The position numbers were made by a program, and so were the translations under genes. The notes below the pieces were generated by a model that ran no database searches, was not told the DNA's origin, and worked only from the letters and a program-made list of their open reading frames with translations. A stretch of DNA of 64,000 bases from NCBI GenBank assembly GCA_945923775.1, contig CAMELR010000013.1:1-64000 (forward strand). Reading direction: 5' to 3'. Within the stretch, counting starts at the first letter, position 1; every line of letters begins with the position of its first letter. Source of the stretch: an uncultured Clostridia bacterium (GTDB lineage: Bacteria > Bacillota > Clostridia > Oscillospirales > Ruminococcaceae). Of this stretch, positions 41,245 through 49,517 are shown one piece after another.

Positions 41245-41319
41245 GTGTACACATCAGGAATACCGCCCGACAAACAGGCACCTCTCATCACACCAAAAAC
41301 AAGGAGGAAAATCACATGA
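41245..41319 (+). CDS. Possible 24-aa microprotein upstream of spoVG
   Basis: A GTG at 41245, 4 nt after AAAGGAGGA, opens a 24-codon ORF rich in Pro and basic residues (SGIPPDKQAPLITPKTRRK). Its TGA overlaps the ATG of the SpoVG gene (ATGA). The site and overlap suggest a translated leader that couples to SpoVG. It is too short for the ORF track. Confidence 0.4.
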   Translation: MYTSGIPPDKQAPLITPKTRRKIT

Positions 41320-41663
41320 AGATAACCTGCGACCCCAAGAATGTACGTGTTTCCGCAAACGGAAACAGGCTCGCCACCGCCAGCATTACGCTTGATAATG
41401 CGTTCGTGGTGCGTGGACTCAGCGTTATGAACGGCTCTAAGGGCATTTTTGTCAATATGCCGAGCCAGAAAGGCGTTGACGCCGAGGGGAACACCAAGTA
41501 TTTCGATACCGCGTTCCCACTCAGCAAGGAACTCCGCGCCGAGCTTTCCAACGTGGTTATCGGCGCATATCAGCAGAAGCTCGCGGAGCTTCAGAACAGC
41601 GCTTCCCAGCGCGACAGCGAACCGCCCGAACAGGACGAAGATTACTCAAACGAAATGTTTTGA
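41316..41663 (+). CDS. SpoVG-family protein
   Basis: 115 aa. ATASITLDNAFVVRGLSVMN, GIFVNMPSQKG and FDTAFPLSKELRAELSNVVI match SpoVG, a small nucleic-acid-binding regulator in Bacillus and Listeria. The tail QDEDYSNEMF is acidic and resembles the shared tags. It lies between two pilin-like genes of the transfer operon, where a post-transcriptional control role is plausible but not shown. Strong site AAGGAGG. Confidence 0.85.
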   Translation: MKITCDPKNVRVSANGNRLATASITLDNAFVVRGLSVMNGSKGIFVNMPSQKGVDAEGNTKYFDTAFPLSKELRAELSNVVIGAYQQKLAELQNSASQRDSEPPEQDEDYSNEMF

Positions 41664-41680
41664 CAACAGGAGGAAACACA

Positions 41681-41932
41681 ATGAAGAACATCAGAAACAA
41701 GATCACTTTCAAGGCTCTCACTCTCCGCGAGGCGGCAAGGGAGAAGGCTCTCGCACTCAGGGCAAAGGCTCTCGACGCCACCGGCGAGGGCTACGTTGAC
41801 ACAGCGGTAAAGATCATCATCGCCGTTGTTATCGGCGCTCTGCTCATGGCTGGACTGGTCGCGCTGTTCAACGAGGTCATCATGCCCAGAGTAAACACCG
41901 AAGTCACAGAGCTTTTCGACGCCGCAGGCTGA
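41681..41932 (+). CDS. Pilin-like protein with GEGYVD motif (DUF6133-like)
   Basis: 83 aa. A basic N-terminus of about 36 residues precedes G-EGYVD, then a single hydrophobic helix (VKIIIAVVIGALLMAGLVAL). Cutting after G would give Glu at +1 and Asp at +5, as in prepilins processed by A24 peptidases, one of which is encoded 1.5 kb downstream. It may be the main Tad-type pilin here. A hairpin follows at 41951-41980. Start ATG 41681 behind AGGAGG. Confidence 0.65.
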   Translation: MKNIRNKITFKALTLREAAREKALALRAKALDATGEGYVDTAVKIIIAVVIGALLMAGLVALFNEVIMPRVNTEVTELFDAAG

Positions 41933-41950
41933 TCCTGCTTATCTCAGTGC

Positions 41951-41980
41951 TAAGGGGCGTGGTTCAGACTGCGCCCCTTA
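41951..41980 (+). terminator. Intercistronic hairpin after the pilin-like gene
   Basis: TAAGGGGCG-...-CGCCCCTTA, a 9-bp perfect stem with a 12-nt loop and no T run. It could partly stop transcription or protect the upstream mRNA, raising pilin over downstream genes. Confidence 0.55.
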
Positions 41981-42003
41981 ACTCTGATGAAAGGTAATGC
42001 CAA

Positions 42004-42858
42004 ATGACTATTATCCTTATAATCCTTATCACGGCGGTGCTTTCCGGAATCGTCACGCTGTTTTTCTCAAACGAAATGCTGGTTGGGCTGTACGATGTGG
42101 TTTTCAATCCGGGGACTACTCTTGCGATGATAACCGGAGTTGAGTTTTTCAGCCTGCTCATGCCGGTTTCATACGGCTTCGGGATAAGCCTGATAATCCT
42201 CAAATTCCTGAAAAAAGCGTTCGATATCTACGTTCTCTGGACTGACGGCGACCCGGACGCAGACCCGTTTTTACTGCTGACGAACTTTGTCCGTGCGGTG
42301 GGAACTGCGCTGATATTCCAGTGGCTGTATCAGATTTTTGTGGATATCTGCCGTGACGTCACCGACCAGATAATGTCCGCAATAAGTCAGGGGACAAGCC
42401 CCACTATTGAATGGGTGAACGCCATCACCAGCATGGGAATCGTGCCGGCGATAGCAGGGCTTATTTTTCTCATCTGCTACCTTATTCTCCTGTTCAGCTT
42501 TATGGCACGGGGAATAGAGATGATGGTGATGAAAATAGGCGTTCCGCTTGCCTGCGTGGGACTCCTCGACAACGACAAGGGCGTTTTCCGGGCGTATATC
42601 AACCAGTTCGTGAAAGCGTTCATCACGACGATAGTGCAGATAATGCTCGTCAAAATCGGGCTGTCGCTCATGCTCAATGCCACCATGCTGTCCTCGCAGA
42701 ATATCATGTGGGGAATAGCCTGCATGATGGCGGCAATGTCTATGCCAAAGATACTCCGGGAGTTTCTTGTTCCCACCGGCGGCGATGGTCATTTTGGAAA
42801 CACCGTGTTCCAGACGGTCCACATTGCTTCTCTTGCCAAGAGCGTATTCACAAAGTAG
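42004..42858 (+). CDS. TrbL/VirB6-like channel protein
   Basis: 284 aa with about six membrane helices. VEFFSLLMPVSYGFGISLII, IFQWLYQIFVDICRDVTDQI and RGIEMMVMKIGVPLACVGLL resemble the TrbL/VirB6-like proteins of clostridial elements, which form the inner-membrane part of the mating channel. It is followed after 7 nt by the next gene. Confidence 0.75.
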   Translation: MTIILIILITAVLSGIVTLFFSNEMLVGLYDVVFNPGTTLAMITGVEFFSLLMPVSYGFGISLIILKFLKKAFDIYVLWTDGDPDADPFLLLTNFVRAVGTALIFQWLYQIFVDICRDVTDQIMSAISQGTSPTIEWVNAITSMGIVPAIAGLIFLICYLILLFSFMARGIEMMVMKIGVPLACVGLLDNDKGVFRAYINQFVKAFITTIVQIMLVKIGLSLMLNATMLSSQNIMWGIACMMAAMSMPKILREFLVPTGGDGHFGNTVFQTVHIASLAKSVFTK

Positions 42859-42865
42859 GTGGGCT

Positions 42866-43084
42866 ATGGACACGATAAACACTCTGAGCATCTGTATGCA
42901 GGGCATAATTTCCGCTGGGCTGATAATGCGTGTGATTTTCTGTGCAACACGGCTCATGCACGAGGAATATGAAGCAGCCCGGTACAAGAAGCGCATACGA
43001 AATTCAGTTGTAATGCTGATAATCGCACAGCTCATATTCCCAATAAAAGAGATTTTGATTTCATACCTCGGAAGCGGTTACTAG
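42866..43084 (+). CDS. Small two-helix membrane protein, 72 aa
   Basis: Two hydrophobic segments (SICMQGIISAGLIMRVIFCA; SVVMLIIAQLIFPIKEILIS) linked by a basic loop (AARYKKRIRN). The VirB2/TrbC-like layout suggests another channel or pilus subunit. The track start at 42767 is inside the preceding gene; ATG 42866 behind GTGGGC is used. Confidence 0.6.
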   Translation: MDTINTLSICMQGIISAGLIMRVIFCATRLMHEEYEAARYKKRIRNSVVMLIIAQLIFPIKEILISYLGSGY

Positions 43085-43094
43085 GAGGAAAAAC

Positions 43095-43409
43095 ATGGAC
43101 GACGACAAGCTGTATATCCCTTATGGGCTTTCGATAGAGCAGGAATACTTTCCGGGCTTTGGAGGGCGTGAACTGCGGCAGTTCCTTATCGGGACAGCAG
43201 GATCAGCGGCGGCAGGCGCTCTGATTCTCATGCTTACCGGACAAATCGCCGCGCTGATAGTTTCAATGCTCATCGGCGCCGCCGGAAGCATGATGGCGGT
43301 CAGGCGCGACCCGTACACAAGAATATCGGTCATAGGTCAGGTTTCCGACCTTATCCGGTTCCGCAGGTCGCAGAAGCACTACAAGTATGTCTACAAATCA
43401 TGGGTATAG
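43095..43409 (+). CDS. PrgI-family (VirB3-like) conjugation protein
   Basis: 104 aa. Starts with YIPYGLSIEQEYFPGFGGRE, then two helices, then RRDPYTRISVIGQVSDLIRF, the pattern of PrgI/VirB3-like proteins that sit beside VirB4. AGGAGG precedes the ATG. It overlaps the prepilin peptidase gene by 10 nt. Confidence 0.8.
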   Translation: MDDDKLYIPYGLSIEQEYFPGFGGRELRQFLIGTAGSAAAGALILMLTGQIAALIVSMLIGAAGSMMAVRRDPYTRISVIGQVSDLIRFRRSQKHYKYVYKSWV

Positions 43410-43813
43410 ATCATACCGTTTTCACACTGCTGTGCGTTTACTTCTTCGGGATATCCCGGCAGGACGTACAGCGGCGTGAGATATCCAACTGCGCCCCGGT
43501 GGTGCTTATTCTCGCAAGTCCGTTCGTCAGCACAGTTCCGTTTCCGGAACGCATTCTGGGACTGCTCGGACTGCTTATCCCGCTGGCGGCGGTCAGCATT
43601 ATAACGAACGGCTTCGGCATGGGAGATGTAAAGCTCTGTGCGGCTTTCGGCTGGACGCTGGGAGCGTTCACGGCTTACTGCGCACTTGCCGCCGCGCTTA
43701 CCGCCGCCGTCCTCGCGGGAAAAATCACAAATCAGAAACGACTGCCGCTTGCGCCGTTTTTGTGCGGCGCAGGTATGGCAACGATATTACTTATGGAGGC
43801 ATTTCAATGCTGA
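43400..43813 (+). CDS. A24 prepilin peptidase (TadV/CpaA-like)
   Basis: A 137-aa membrane protein. The two catalytic aspartates are visible: SRQDVQRREI near residue 21 and NGFGMGDVKL (GxGD) near 75. The short form without a methylase domain matches TadV/CpaA. It would cut the GEGYVD-type prepilins. It overlaps prgI at its start and cpaB at its end (ATGCTGA). Confidence 0.88.
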   Translation: MGIDHTVFTLLCVYFFGISRQDVQRREISNCAPVVLILASPFVSTVPFPERILGLLGLLIPLAAVSIITNGFGMGDVKLCAAFGWTLGAFTAYCALAAALTAAVLAGKITNQKRLPLAPFLCGAGMATILLMEAFQC

Positions 43814-44616
43814 AAAACCGTACTCTTATCGGCATAATCCTGATCGCCGCGGCGATAGGACTGTGCTTTGGCATTTCGCCGCTTTTCAATTCTATACTTT
43901 CAAGCAAAACCAAGATAATCCGGCTTAAACAGGACATTCCGCAGGGCGTTCAGATAACCGGCGCAATGCTGGAAGCCGTGGAGGTCGGCACGCTGAACCT
44001 CCCAGCGGATATGCAGAACGACCCAAAAGAGATAATCGGGAAGTACACAGTTTCCGCGATGTTCGCTGGGGACAGCTTCACGGACAAGAAACTGTCGGAT
44101 TCCATAGACACCTCGGACAGCCTGCTCCGTCAGCTCAAGCCGAACGAAACCGCAATGTCCGTCACCGTGAGGTCGCTTGCGAACGGACTTTCCGGCAAAT
44201 TACAGCAGGGCGACATTATCCAGATAGTTTCCGTTGACGAGGACGACAAGGCGCAGATCTACGAGGAACTCCAGTATGTGGAGGTGCTTGCGACCACCTC
44301 AGACAAAGGCTCGGACGACACCTACCGTGACGGCGAGGTCAACGCGGACGACGAGGACAGCGGCGACCAGTCCCTTTACGCGACTGTGACGATAATTTTG
44401 CAGGACAGGGCGCAGGCTCTAAGGCTTGCGGAATGCGAGAATACCTCGCTCCATGCGGTTTTCGTCACCAGAGGCGACGAGAAATTAAAGGCAGAATGCC
44501 TGAAAGCCCAGCTTGAACTTCTCACCGGAGAAATATCCACGGCGGAAGCTGACGGCACTTCTGAACCCGCCGAAATCCCCGAATCCACGGCAGAAAGCGA
44601 GGACAGCAATGGATAA
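43807..44616 (+). CDS. cpaB: CpaB/RcpC-like Flp pilus assembly protein
   Basis: 269 aa. N-terminal membrane anchor (LIGIILIAAAIGLCFGISPL), a SAF-type domain (QDIPQGVQITGAMLEAVEVG) and NETAMSVTVRSLANGLSGKL with LQQGDIIQIVSV, all typical of CpaB. An acidic tail follows. ATG 43807 behind GGAGG is used. It is part of the Tad block within the transfer operon. Confidence 0.82.
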   Translation: MLKNRTLIGIILIAAAIGLCFGISPLFNSILSSKTKIIRLKQDIPQGVQITGAMLEAVEVGTLNLPADMQNDPKEIIGKYTVSAMFAGDSFTDKKLSDSIDTSDSLLRQLKPNETAMSVTVRSLANGLSGKLQQGDIIQIVSVDEDDKAQIYEELQYVEVLATTSDKGSDDTYRDGEVNADDEDSGDQSLYATVTIILQDRAQALRLAECENTSLHAVFVTRGDEKLKAECLKAQLELLTGEISTAEADGTSEPAEIPESTAESEDSNG

Positions 44617-45346
44617 CAACATCATCGCAGTATACGGAAGTCCGGGTAGCTATAAAACCACGATTGCGCTTTCGCTGGCACGGTGCATTGCTTCAAAGGG
44701 GAGCAATGTCGTGATAGTCGGGACAAGCACTATAAAGCCGCTTATGCCCATTGCCGTGCCGTTTGAGAGCAAGTTCAGCGGTTCGCTCGGAAAGGCGCTT
44801 TCAGCCGTGGATTTCGACCGTGATGTGATTCTCAAAAACATCTTCATGGTGACTGACAAAATCGGGATACTGTCCTACAATATCCGCGAGAACAGCAATT
44901 CCTACGCGGTCGTATCTCCGGACAGAATGGACGACCTGTTCATTCAGCTCCGCCAGCAGATGGGCGCGCAGATTATCGTGGACTGCACCTCTGACATCGT
45001 AAACAGCAAGCTCACGGCAAAGGCGATAATCAACGCCACGCACGTCGTTGAACTGCTTACCTGCGATACAAACGGGCTTGTTTTCGATGGCTCGCAGGAG
45101 CCTATCCTCCAGTCGGAGCAGTACAATTACCGCGACTTTATCCGGCTCATGTCGCTGAATTCCACGATAAAGCAGGACGAAGCCGCAATGAAAAACGCGC
45201 TCGGGCGAATCTCCGGCACGATACCATACTGCCCTAAAGCCGCCGAGTACCTCAATCAGGGAACTCTGCTGACAAAAGCAGTGGACGACCGCGTTTACAA
45301 CACCACGATAAAGTCCCTCGCGGAGCTTGTCACAAAGGAGGTCTGA
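44609..45346 (+). CDS. CpaE/TadZ-like ATPase
   Basis: 245 aa. P-loop IIAVYGSPGSYKTTIALSLA (GSPGSYKTT) at the very N-terminus, with IIVDCTSDIVN as the Walker B. It lacks a receiver domain. By context it is the TadZ-like localising ATPase that works with CpaF. It overlaps cpaB by 8 nt. The track start 44513 belongs to the cpaB frame. Confidence 0.72.
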   Translation: MDNNIIAVYGSPGSYKTTIALSLARCIASKGSNVVIVGTSTIKPLMPIAVPFESKFSGSLGKALSAVDFDRDVILKNIFMVTDKIGILSYNIRENSNSYAVVSPDRMDDLFIQLRQQMGAQIIVDCTSDIVNSKLTAKAIINATHVVELLTCDTNGLVFDGSQEPILQSEQYNYRDFIRLMSLNSTIKQDEAAMKNALGRISGTIPYCPKAAEYLNQGTLLTKAVDDRVYNTTIKSLAELVTKEV

Positions 45347-45348
45347 GC

Positions 45349-46749
45349 ATGAATAATCCGTTCAGAAATCTTGCCAGAAAGCCTGCTAAGCCCGAAAAGG
45401 GCGAGATAGTCGTTGCGGATTCCGGAAACGTCAAGGAAGTCGCGAAAATAATGATAGGATTTGAAGCGCTTCTCCGGGAAACGCAGTCCTATATGTCCAA
45501 AGCCTGCGGCAACAAGCTGTTTGATTCCGACCTGAAGGACGCAATGCGCCAGCTCATCAAGCAGTACATGAAGGACCACAATTACTACGTCCCGCACATG
45601 AATCTCGCCGAAGCCGCAGACCGACTTTACGTTGAAATGGCGGAATATTCGTTCCTGACGCCGCTTCTCGCCCGAAAGGATATCGAGGAGATAAACATAA
45701 ATTCCTGGGACGATATTCAGATAATCCCGTCCAAAGGTCAGCAGTACAAGTATTCGGAGCATTTTTCCTCAGCACAGCATGCGGTTGACGTGGTGCGCCG
45801 AATGCTCCACAATAACAAGCTGGTTTTCGACGCTTCAAGACCGCTGGTCACTGGCTACCTCGACAAGAATATCCGAATTTCAGCTATACATTCGCTCATC
45901 GTGGGCGATGAGGTGGGAGTTTCGGTTTCCATACGAATCGTAAATCCCTGCAAGATAACAAAACAGCAGTTCATCGAGAGTGAAATGTGCACCGAGGAAA
46001 TTTACGAGTTCCTTGCGATATCGTTTGTTCACGGAATTTCTCAGGTATATGCCGGCGCGACAGGCTCTGGAAAAACCACAATTATGGCGGATATCATGAG
46101 CAACATTCCGGATCACCGCAGGCTTATCACCATCGAAAAATCCGTGCGCGAATTTGACCTTGTTAAGCGTGATGAAAACGGCAGAAAAATCAACAACGTC
46201 GTACACCTTGTGACCTACGAAAGCGACGATCCCACCCGCTGTGTGACTATGCAGGACCTGCTCACAAAGTGCCTTACCATGCACCCTGACGCGATATGCG
46301 TAGCCGAGATGAAGAACGAAGAAGCATGGGAAGCGCAGGAAGCCGCGCGAACCGGACACACCGTCCTCACAACGACCCACGCCTCCAGCGTACAGGGTAT
46401 CTATCCCAGACTTGCAACACTGTGTATGCAGAAGCATTCAACGCCGTATCCTACCCTGATTTCATTCGTCACCGAAGCGTTCCCGCTGGCGGTATTCCTC
46501 AAAAAACTTGATGACGGAAAGCGCCATATCATGGAAATCGCCGAGTGCCTTGGCTGTGATGAAAAGGGCAAGGTATTCACAAAAACGCTCTGGAAGTACA
46601 GAGTGGATTCTGAGCGCATTGTTGACGGAAAGACCGTGATAGACGGGCGTTTCGTCCGCGTGAACCCCATTTCAAAGGAACTCCGCGAACGTATGCACGA
46701 AAACGGCGTTCCGAACGACGTGCTTGACAGATTTTCGGAGGTGAGATAA
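45349..46749 (+). CDS. cpaF: CpaF/TadA-VirB11 secretion ATPase
   Basis: 466 aa. Walker A GATGSGKTTIMADIMS near residue 238, an Asp box (ITIEKSVREFDL), MHPDAICVAEMKNEEAWEAQ (Walker B) and GHTVLTTTHASS (His box) are all present. It powers pilus assembly in the Tad system and is a VirB11 homologue, so it can serve both systems. It is 2 nt after the TadZ-like gene. Confidence 0.93.
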   Translation: MNNPFRNLARKPAKPEKGEIVVADSGNVKEVAKIMIGFEALLRETQSYMSKACGNKLFDSDLKDAMRQLIKQYMKDHNYYVPHMNLAEAADRLYVEMAEYSFLTPLLARKDIEEININSWDDIQIIPSKGQQYKYSEHFSSAQHAVDVVRRMLHNNKLVFDASRPLVTGYLDKNIRISAIHSLIVGDEVGVSVSIRIVNPCKITKQQFIESEMCTEEIYEFLAISFVHGISQVYAGATGSGKTTIMADIMSNIPDHRRLITIEKSVREFDLVKRDENGRKINNVVHLVTYESDDPTRCVTMQDLLTKCLTMHPDAICVAEMKNEEAWEAQEAARTGHTVLTTTHASSVQGIYPRLATLCMQKHSTPYPTLISFVTEAFPLAVFLKKLDDGKRHIMEIAECLGCDEKGKVFTKTLWKYRVDSERIVDGKTVIDGRFVRVNPISKELRERMHENGVPNDVLDRFSEVR

Positions 46750-47678
46750 TGGACAGGCTGATATATCTTTTCGGCGCTCTGCTTATGTCCGGCGGAATTG
46801 TGGTGCTTCTGGGCATTACCCCGGAGGTCATGACGCAGGACATAATGTCGCTGCTTTCCCGGCAGAGGAGCCTGAAATACCTTGTCGCAAAGGCGCAGGG
46901 GAAAGTCCGCAGGAGCCGGCTTCAGCAGGCCGTGATGAACGTCCGCAGCGCCCTGACCGCGACCCACTCCGAGAACAAATTCTCACTGCTGATTTCCATT
47001 TCGCTTATCGGAATATGCGCCGGATTTCTGCTTGCGGCTCTGCTCCAGAATCTGCTACTTATACCCATATTTTCGGGTATATGCGTGGTGCTTCCGTATG
47101 CGTATGTGAATATGCTTCTTGCTAATTACAACCGCAGGATTTCCGAGGAGCTTGAAACGGCGCTGTCCATAATCACCACGAATTACGTCAGCAACGACGA
47201 TATAATCTACGCCGTGGAACAGTCCATAGACTACATAAATCCCCCGGTACAGCAGGCTGTCCGGAAATTCCTCACCCAGACTAAGCTCATAAATTCCAAC
47301 GTAAAGCTCGCCATTGAACAGCTCAAGGGCGAGATAAACAACGAGGTGTTCCACGAGTGGTGCGACAGCCTTATCGAGTGTCAGGACAACGTCACGCTGA
47401 AAAAGACGCTCCAGCCGATAACCGCGCGGCTTTCGGATATCCGGATAGTCAACGCTGAACTCCGCAATATGCTGATGAGTCCCCGGCGCGAACACATAAT
47501 GATGGTATTTATTCTGCTTGCGAACTACCCCATATTGTATTTCATCAACGCCGACTGGTTCAGCGTACTTTTCGATACGATATTCGGGCAGGTCGTGAAC
47601 TGCATTGTGGCGGTGGTCGTTATCGTGACGGTGATTCTGGCGTATAAGTACACCCAGCCGATTCAGTACAAGAGGTGA
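46749..47678 (+). CDS. TadB-like T2SSF-family membrane platform protein
   Basis: 309 aa. Helices at both ends and a cytosolic helical bundle (ELETALSIITTNYVSNDDII; FHEWCDSLIECQDNVTLKKT) fit the T2SS-F/TadB fold. It begins at the last base of the cpaF stop (TAATG). With the next gene it would form the inner-membrane platform of the pilus. Confidence 0.78.
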   Translation: MDRLIYLFGALLMSGGIVVLLGITPEVMTQDIMSLLSRQRSLKYLVAKAQGKVRRSRLQQAVMNVRSALTATHSENKFSLLISISLIGICAGFLLAALLQNLLLIPIFSGICVVLPYAYVNMLLANYNRRISEELETALSIITTNYVSNDDIIYAVEQSIDYINPPVQQAVRKFLTQTKLINSNVKLAIEQLKGEINNEVFHEWCDSLIECQDNVTLKKTLQPITARLSDIRIVNAELRNMLMSPRREHIMMVFILLANYPILYFINADWFSVLFDTIFGQVVNCIVAVVVIVTVILAYKYTQPIQYKR

Positions 47679-47680
47679 AT

Positions 47681-48577
47681 ATGAGTATTTATAACATTGC
47701 GCTGTACGCCGCTCTGGCGGCAGTCTGCGGACTGTTTGCCGCCGGGCTGTATCAGTTCGCGCTTATCCTGCTGAAAGTCCCGTCAAGCCGCACTACAAAA
47801 GCGATAAAGGCGGTCGCCGCAAGAAACCGCCCCTCCGCCGCCGGATTCAAAAACACCTACAACGACATTTCGCTGTTCGTTTCACGGTTCATACGGTTGA
47901 ACGAATTCAAGAAAAAAGAGCTTGCGGACAGCCTTAAAATCGCAAATATCTCAATGTCCCCGGAGCTTTTCACGGCGAGGGCGCTGGTGCGTTCAGCCGG
48001 AATAATGCTCCTGTCCGTGCCGTTCTTCTTTTTTCTGCCGATAATCGGACTGCTGGTTATCGTGCTGGCGGTGCTGATGTATTTCCAGGAGAAGCAGAAA
48101 GTGGATTCCTGCATAAAGGAAAAGCGGAAACAGATAGAATTCGACCTGCCGCGCTTCGTATACGCGATATCTCAGGAAATTCAGATGTCCCATGACGTTA
48201 TCTCAATTCTGGAGCGCCACAAGGACAATTTCTCGCCGTATCTCAACGAGGAAATCGAGATAACCATAGCGGATATGCGGACAGGAAACTACGAAGCCGC
48301 AATAACCCGGTTTGAGGGGCGTATCGGCAGTACGAATCTGTCGGAGGTCTGCCGCGGATTTATCCAGATGATACGCGGCGACGATACCTCGGTTTACTGG
48401 GAAACCCTCGCGATACGCTTCTCGGAATTACAGAAACAGTATCTCCGGAACATCGCGCTGAAAATCCCGCCAAAGGTACACAGGCTGTCATTCTTCCTGA
48501 TGATGAGCATGATGTTACTATATGTTGTGGTGCTTGGCTGGGAGCTTCTCAGCAACATGGGCGTTCTGTTCGGTTAA
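47681..48577 (+). CDS. TadC-like T2SSF-family membrane platform protein
   Basis: 298 aa. FDLPRFVYAISQEIQMSHDV and NLSEVCRGFIQMIRGDDTSV are typical T2SSF segments, and the C-terminus holds the last helix (FFLMMSMMLLYVVVLGWELL). ATG 47681 or GTG 47675, which overlaps the tadB stop. It is paired with the TadB-like protein. Confidence 0.8.
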   Translation: MSIYNIALYAALAAVCGLFAAGLYQFALILLKVPSSRTTKAIKAVAARNRPSAAGFKNTYNDISLFVSRFIRLNEFKKKELADSLKIANISMSPELFTARALVRSAGIMLLSVPFFFFLPIIGLLVIVLAVLMYFQEKQKVDSCIKEKRKQIEFDLPRFVYAISQEIQMSHDVISILERHKDNFSPYLNEEIEITIADMRTGNYEAAITRFEGRIGSTNLSEVCRGFIQMIRGDDTSVYWETLAIRFSELQKQYLRNIALKIPPKVHRLSFFLMMSMMLLYVVVLGWELLSNMGVLFG

Positions 48578-48586
48578 GGAGGGCGA

Positions 48587-48991
48587 ATGAAAAAACTTCT
48601 TAGACGGCTTAAATCCACGCGCGGCGAGGGATATGTTGACATTACCGTTGCCGTTCTGATAATCATGATTTTACTGGCGGGAGTGATTAAAATCGCTCCG
48701 GTGTTCATCACGAAAATGACGCTCAATTCCTATGCAAACGAACTCTGCCGTGAAGCTGAAATCGCCGGGCGCATAGGCACGGAAACGACCGCCCGGCTTG
48801 ACCGGCTGAACGAATCCCACCCAGACCTTGCCCCCACGGTAACGTGGTCTGCAAACGGAAATATCCAGATAGGCAGGACGTTCAGCGTGACTGTTTCCAC
48901 GGATTACGATTTCAGCTTTTTCGTGTTCAATACCACCCCGATAACCATTTCAGCCACGGCGGAGGGAACAAGCGAGGTGTTCTGGAAATGA
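48587..48991 (+). CDS. Pseudopilin-like protein with GEGYVD motif (DUF4320-like)
   Basis: 134 aa. A basic N-terminus (MKKLLRRLKSTR) precedes G-EGYVD and a helix (ITVAVLIIMILLAGVIKIAP), nearly the same processing motif as the 83-aa pilin-like protein at 41681. The rest is a soluble pilin-like domain. AAGGAGG site; its stop overlaps the next gene (ATGA). Confidence 0.75.
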   Translation: MKKLLRRLKSTRGEGYVDITVAVLIIMILLAGVIKIAPVFITKMTLNSYANELCREAEIAGRIGTETTARLDRLNESHPDLAPTVTWSANGNIQIGRTFSVTVSTDYDFSFFVFNTTPITISATAEGTSEVFWK

Positions 48992-49506
48992 AGCGTCTGA
49001 AAAAACGAATGCTTGCGAACATAGGATTTTCCTATGTCATAACCAGCGTTCTGATGATATGCGTGCTTCTCATAGGAGTGGCGGTTTTCGAGGTTATCCG
49101 GCTGTATATTCAGGCTGGCGCGGTGCGCGATAAGTTCGAGGATTCTATAATTTCAATGTGCGTTGAGAATTACTCCGAGATGTACCAGCCTATCCGCGAA
49201 AGCCACGCCGCAAGCTACCGATACAACGGATTCCGCTGGGTGAACAGCAATAAGGCGAACGAGCGATATATCCGCACATATCTCAGCCGGGCAATGAACG
49301 CCGGGGAGATAATGCAGTGCGAGATCGTGTCGGTGAGCTTCACTGTCGAGCCGGCGGCGCTTGCTCCATCGGATACTGATTCGGCGCAGAAATATGCGGT
49401 TTCCGGAACTCTGGTGGTGCGTATTCCGTACCGCTTTGCATGGGAAAGTCTGCCGCCGATCGAGATGTCGCTGGACGTTCGTTCGCAGTGGCAGGCACAA
49501 TTCTAG
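48988..49506 (+). CDS. TadE/TadF-like pseudopilin
   Basis: 172 aa. Short basic start (KRLKKRMLAN), then IGFSYVITSVLMICVLLIGV as the hydrophobic stretch. The GFSYV core is similar to GEGYV of the two other pilin-like proteins. The rest is a soluble domain. It overlaps the previous stop and is followed by an AGGAGG site. Confidence 0.65.
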   Translation: MKRLKKRMLANIGFSYVITSVLMICVLLIGVAVFEVIRLYIQAGAVRDKFEDSIISMCVENYSEMYQPIRESHAASYRYNGFRWVNSNKANERYIRTYLSRAMNAGEIMQCEIVSVSFTVEPAALAPSDTDSAQKYAVSGTLVVRIPYRFAWESLPPIEMSLDVRSQWQAQF

Positions 49507-49517
49507 GAGGACACAAT

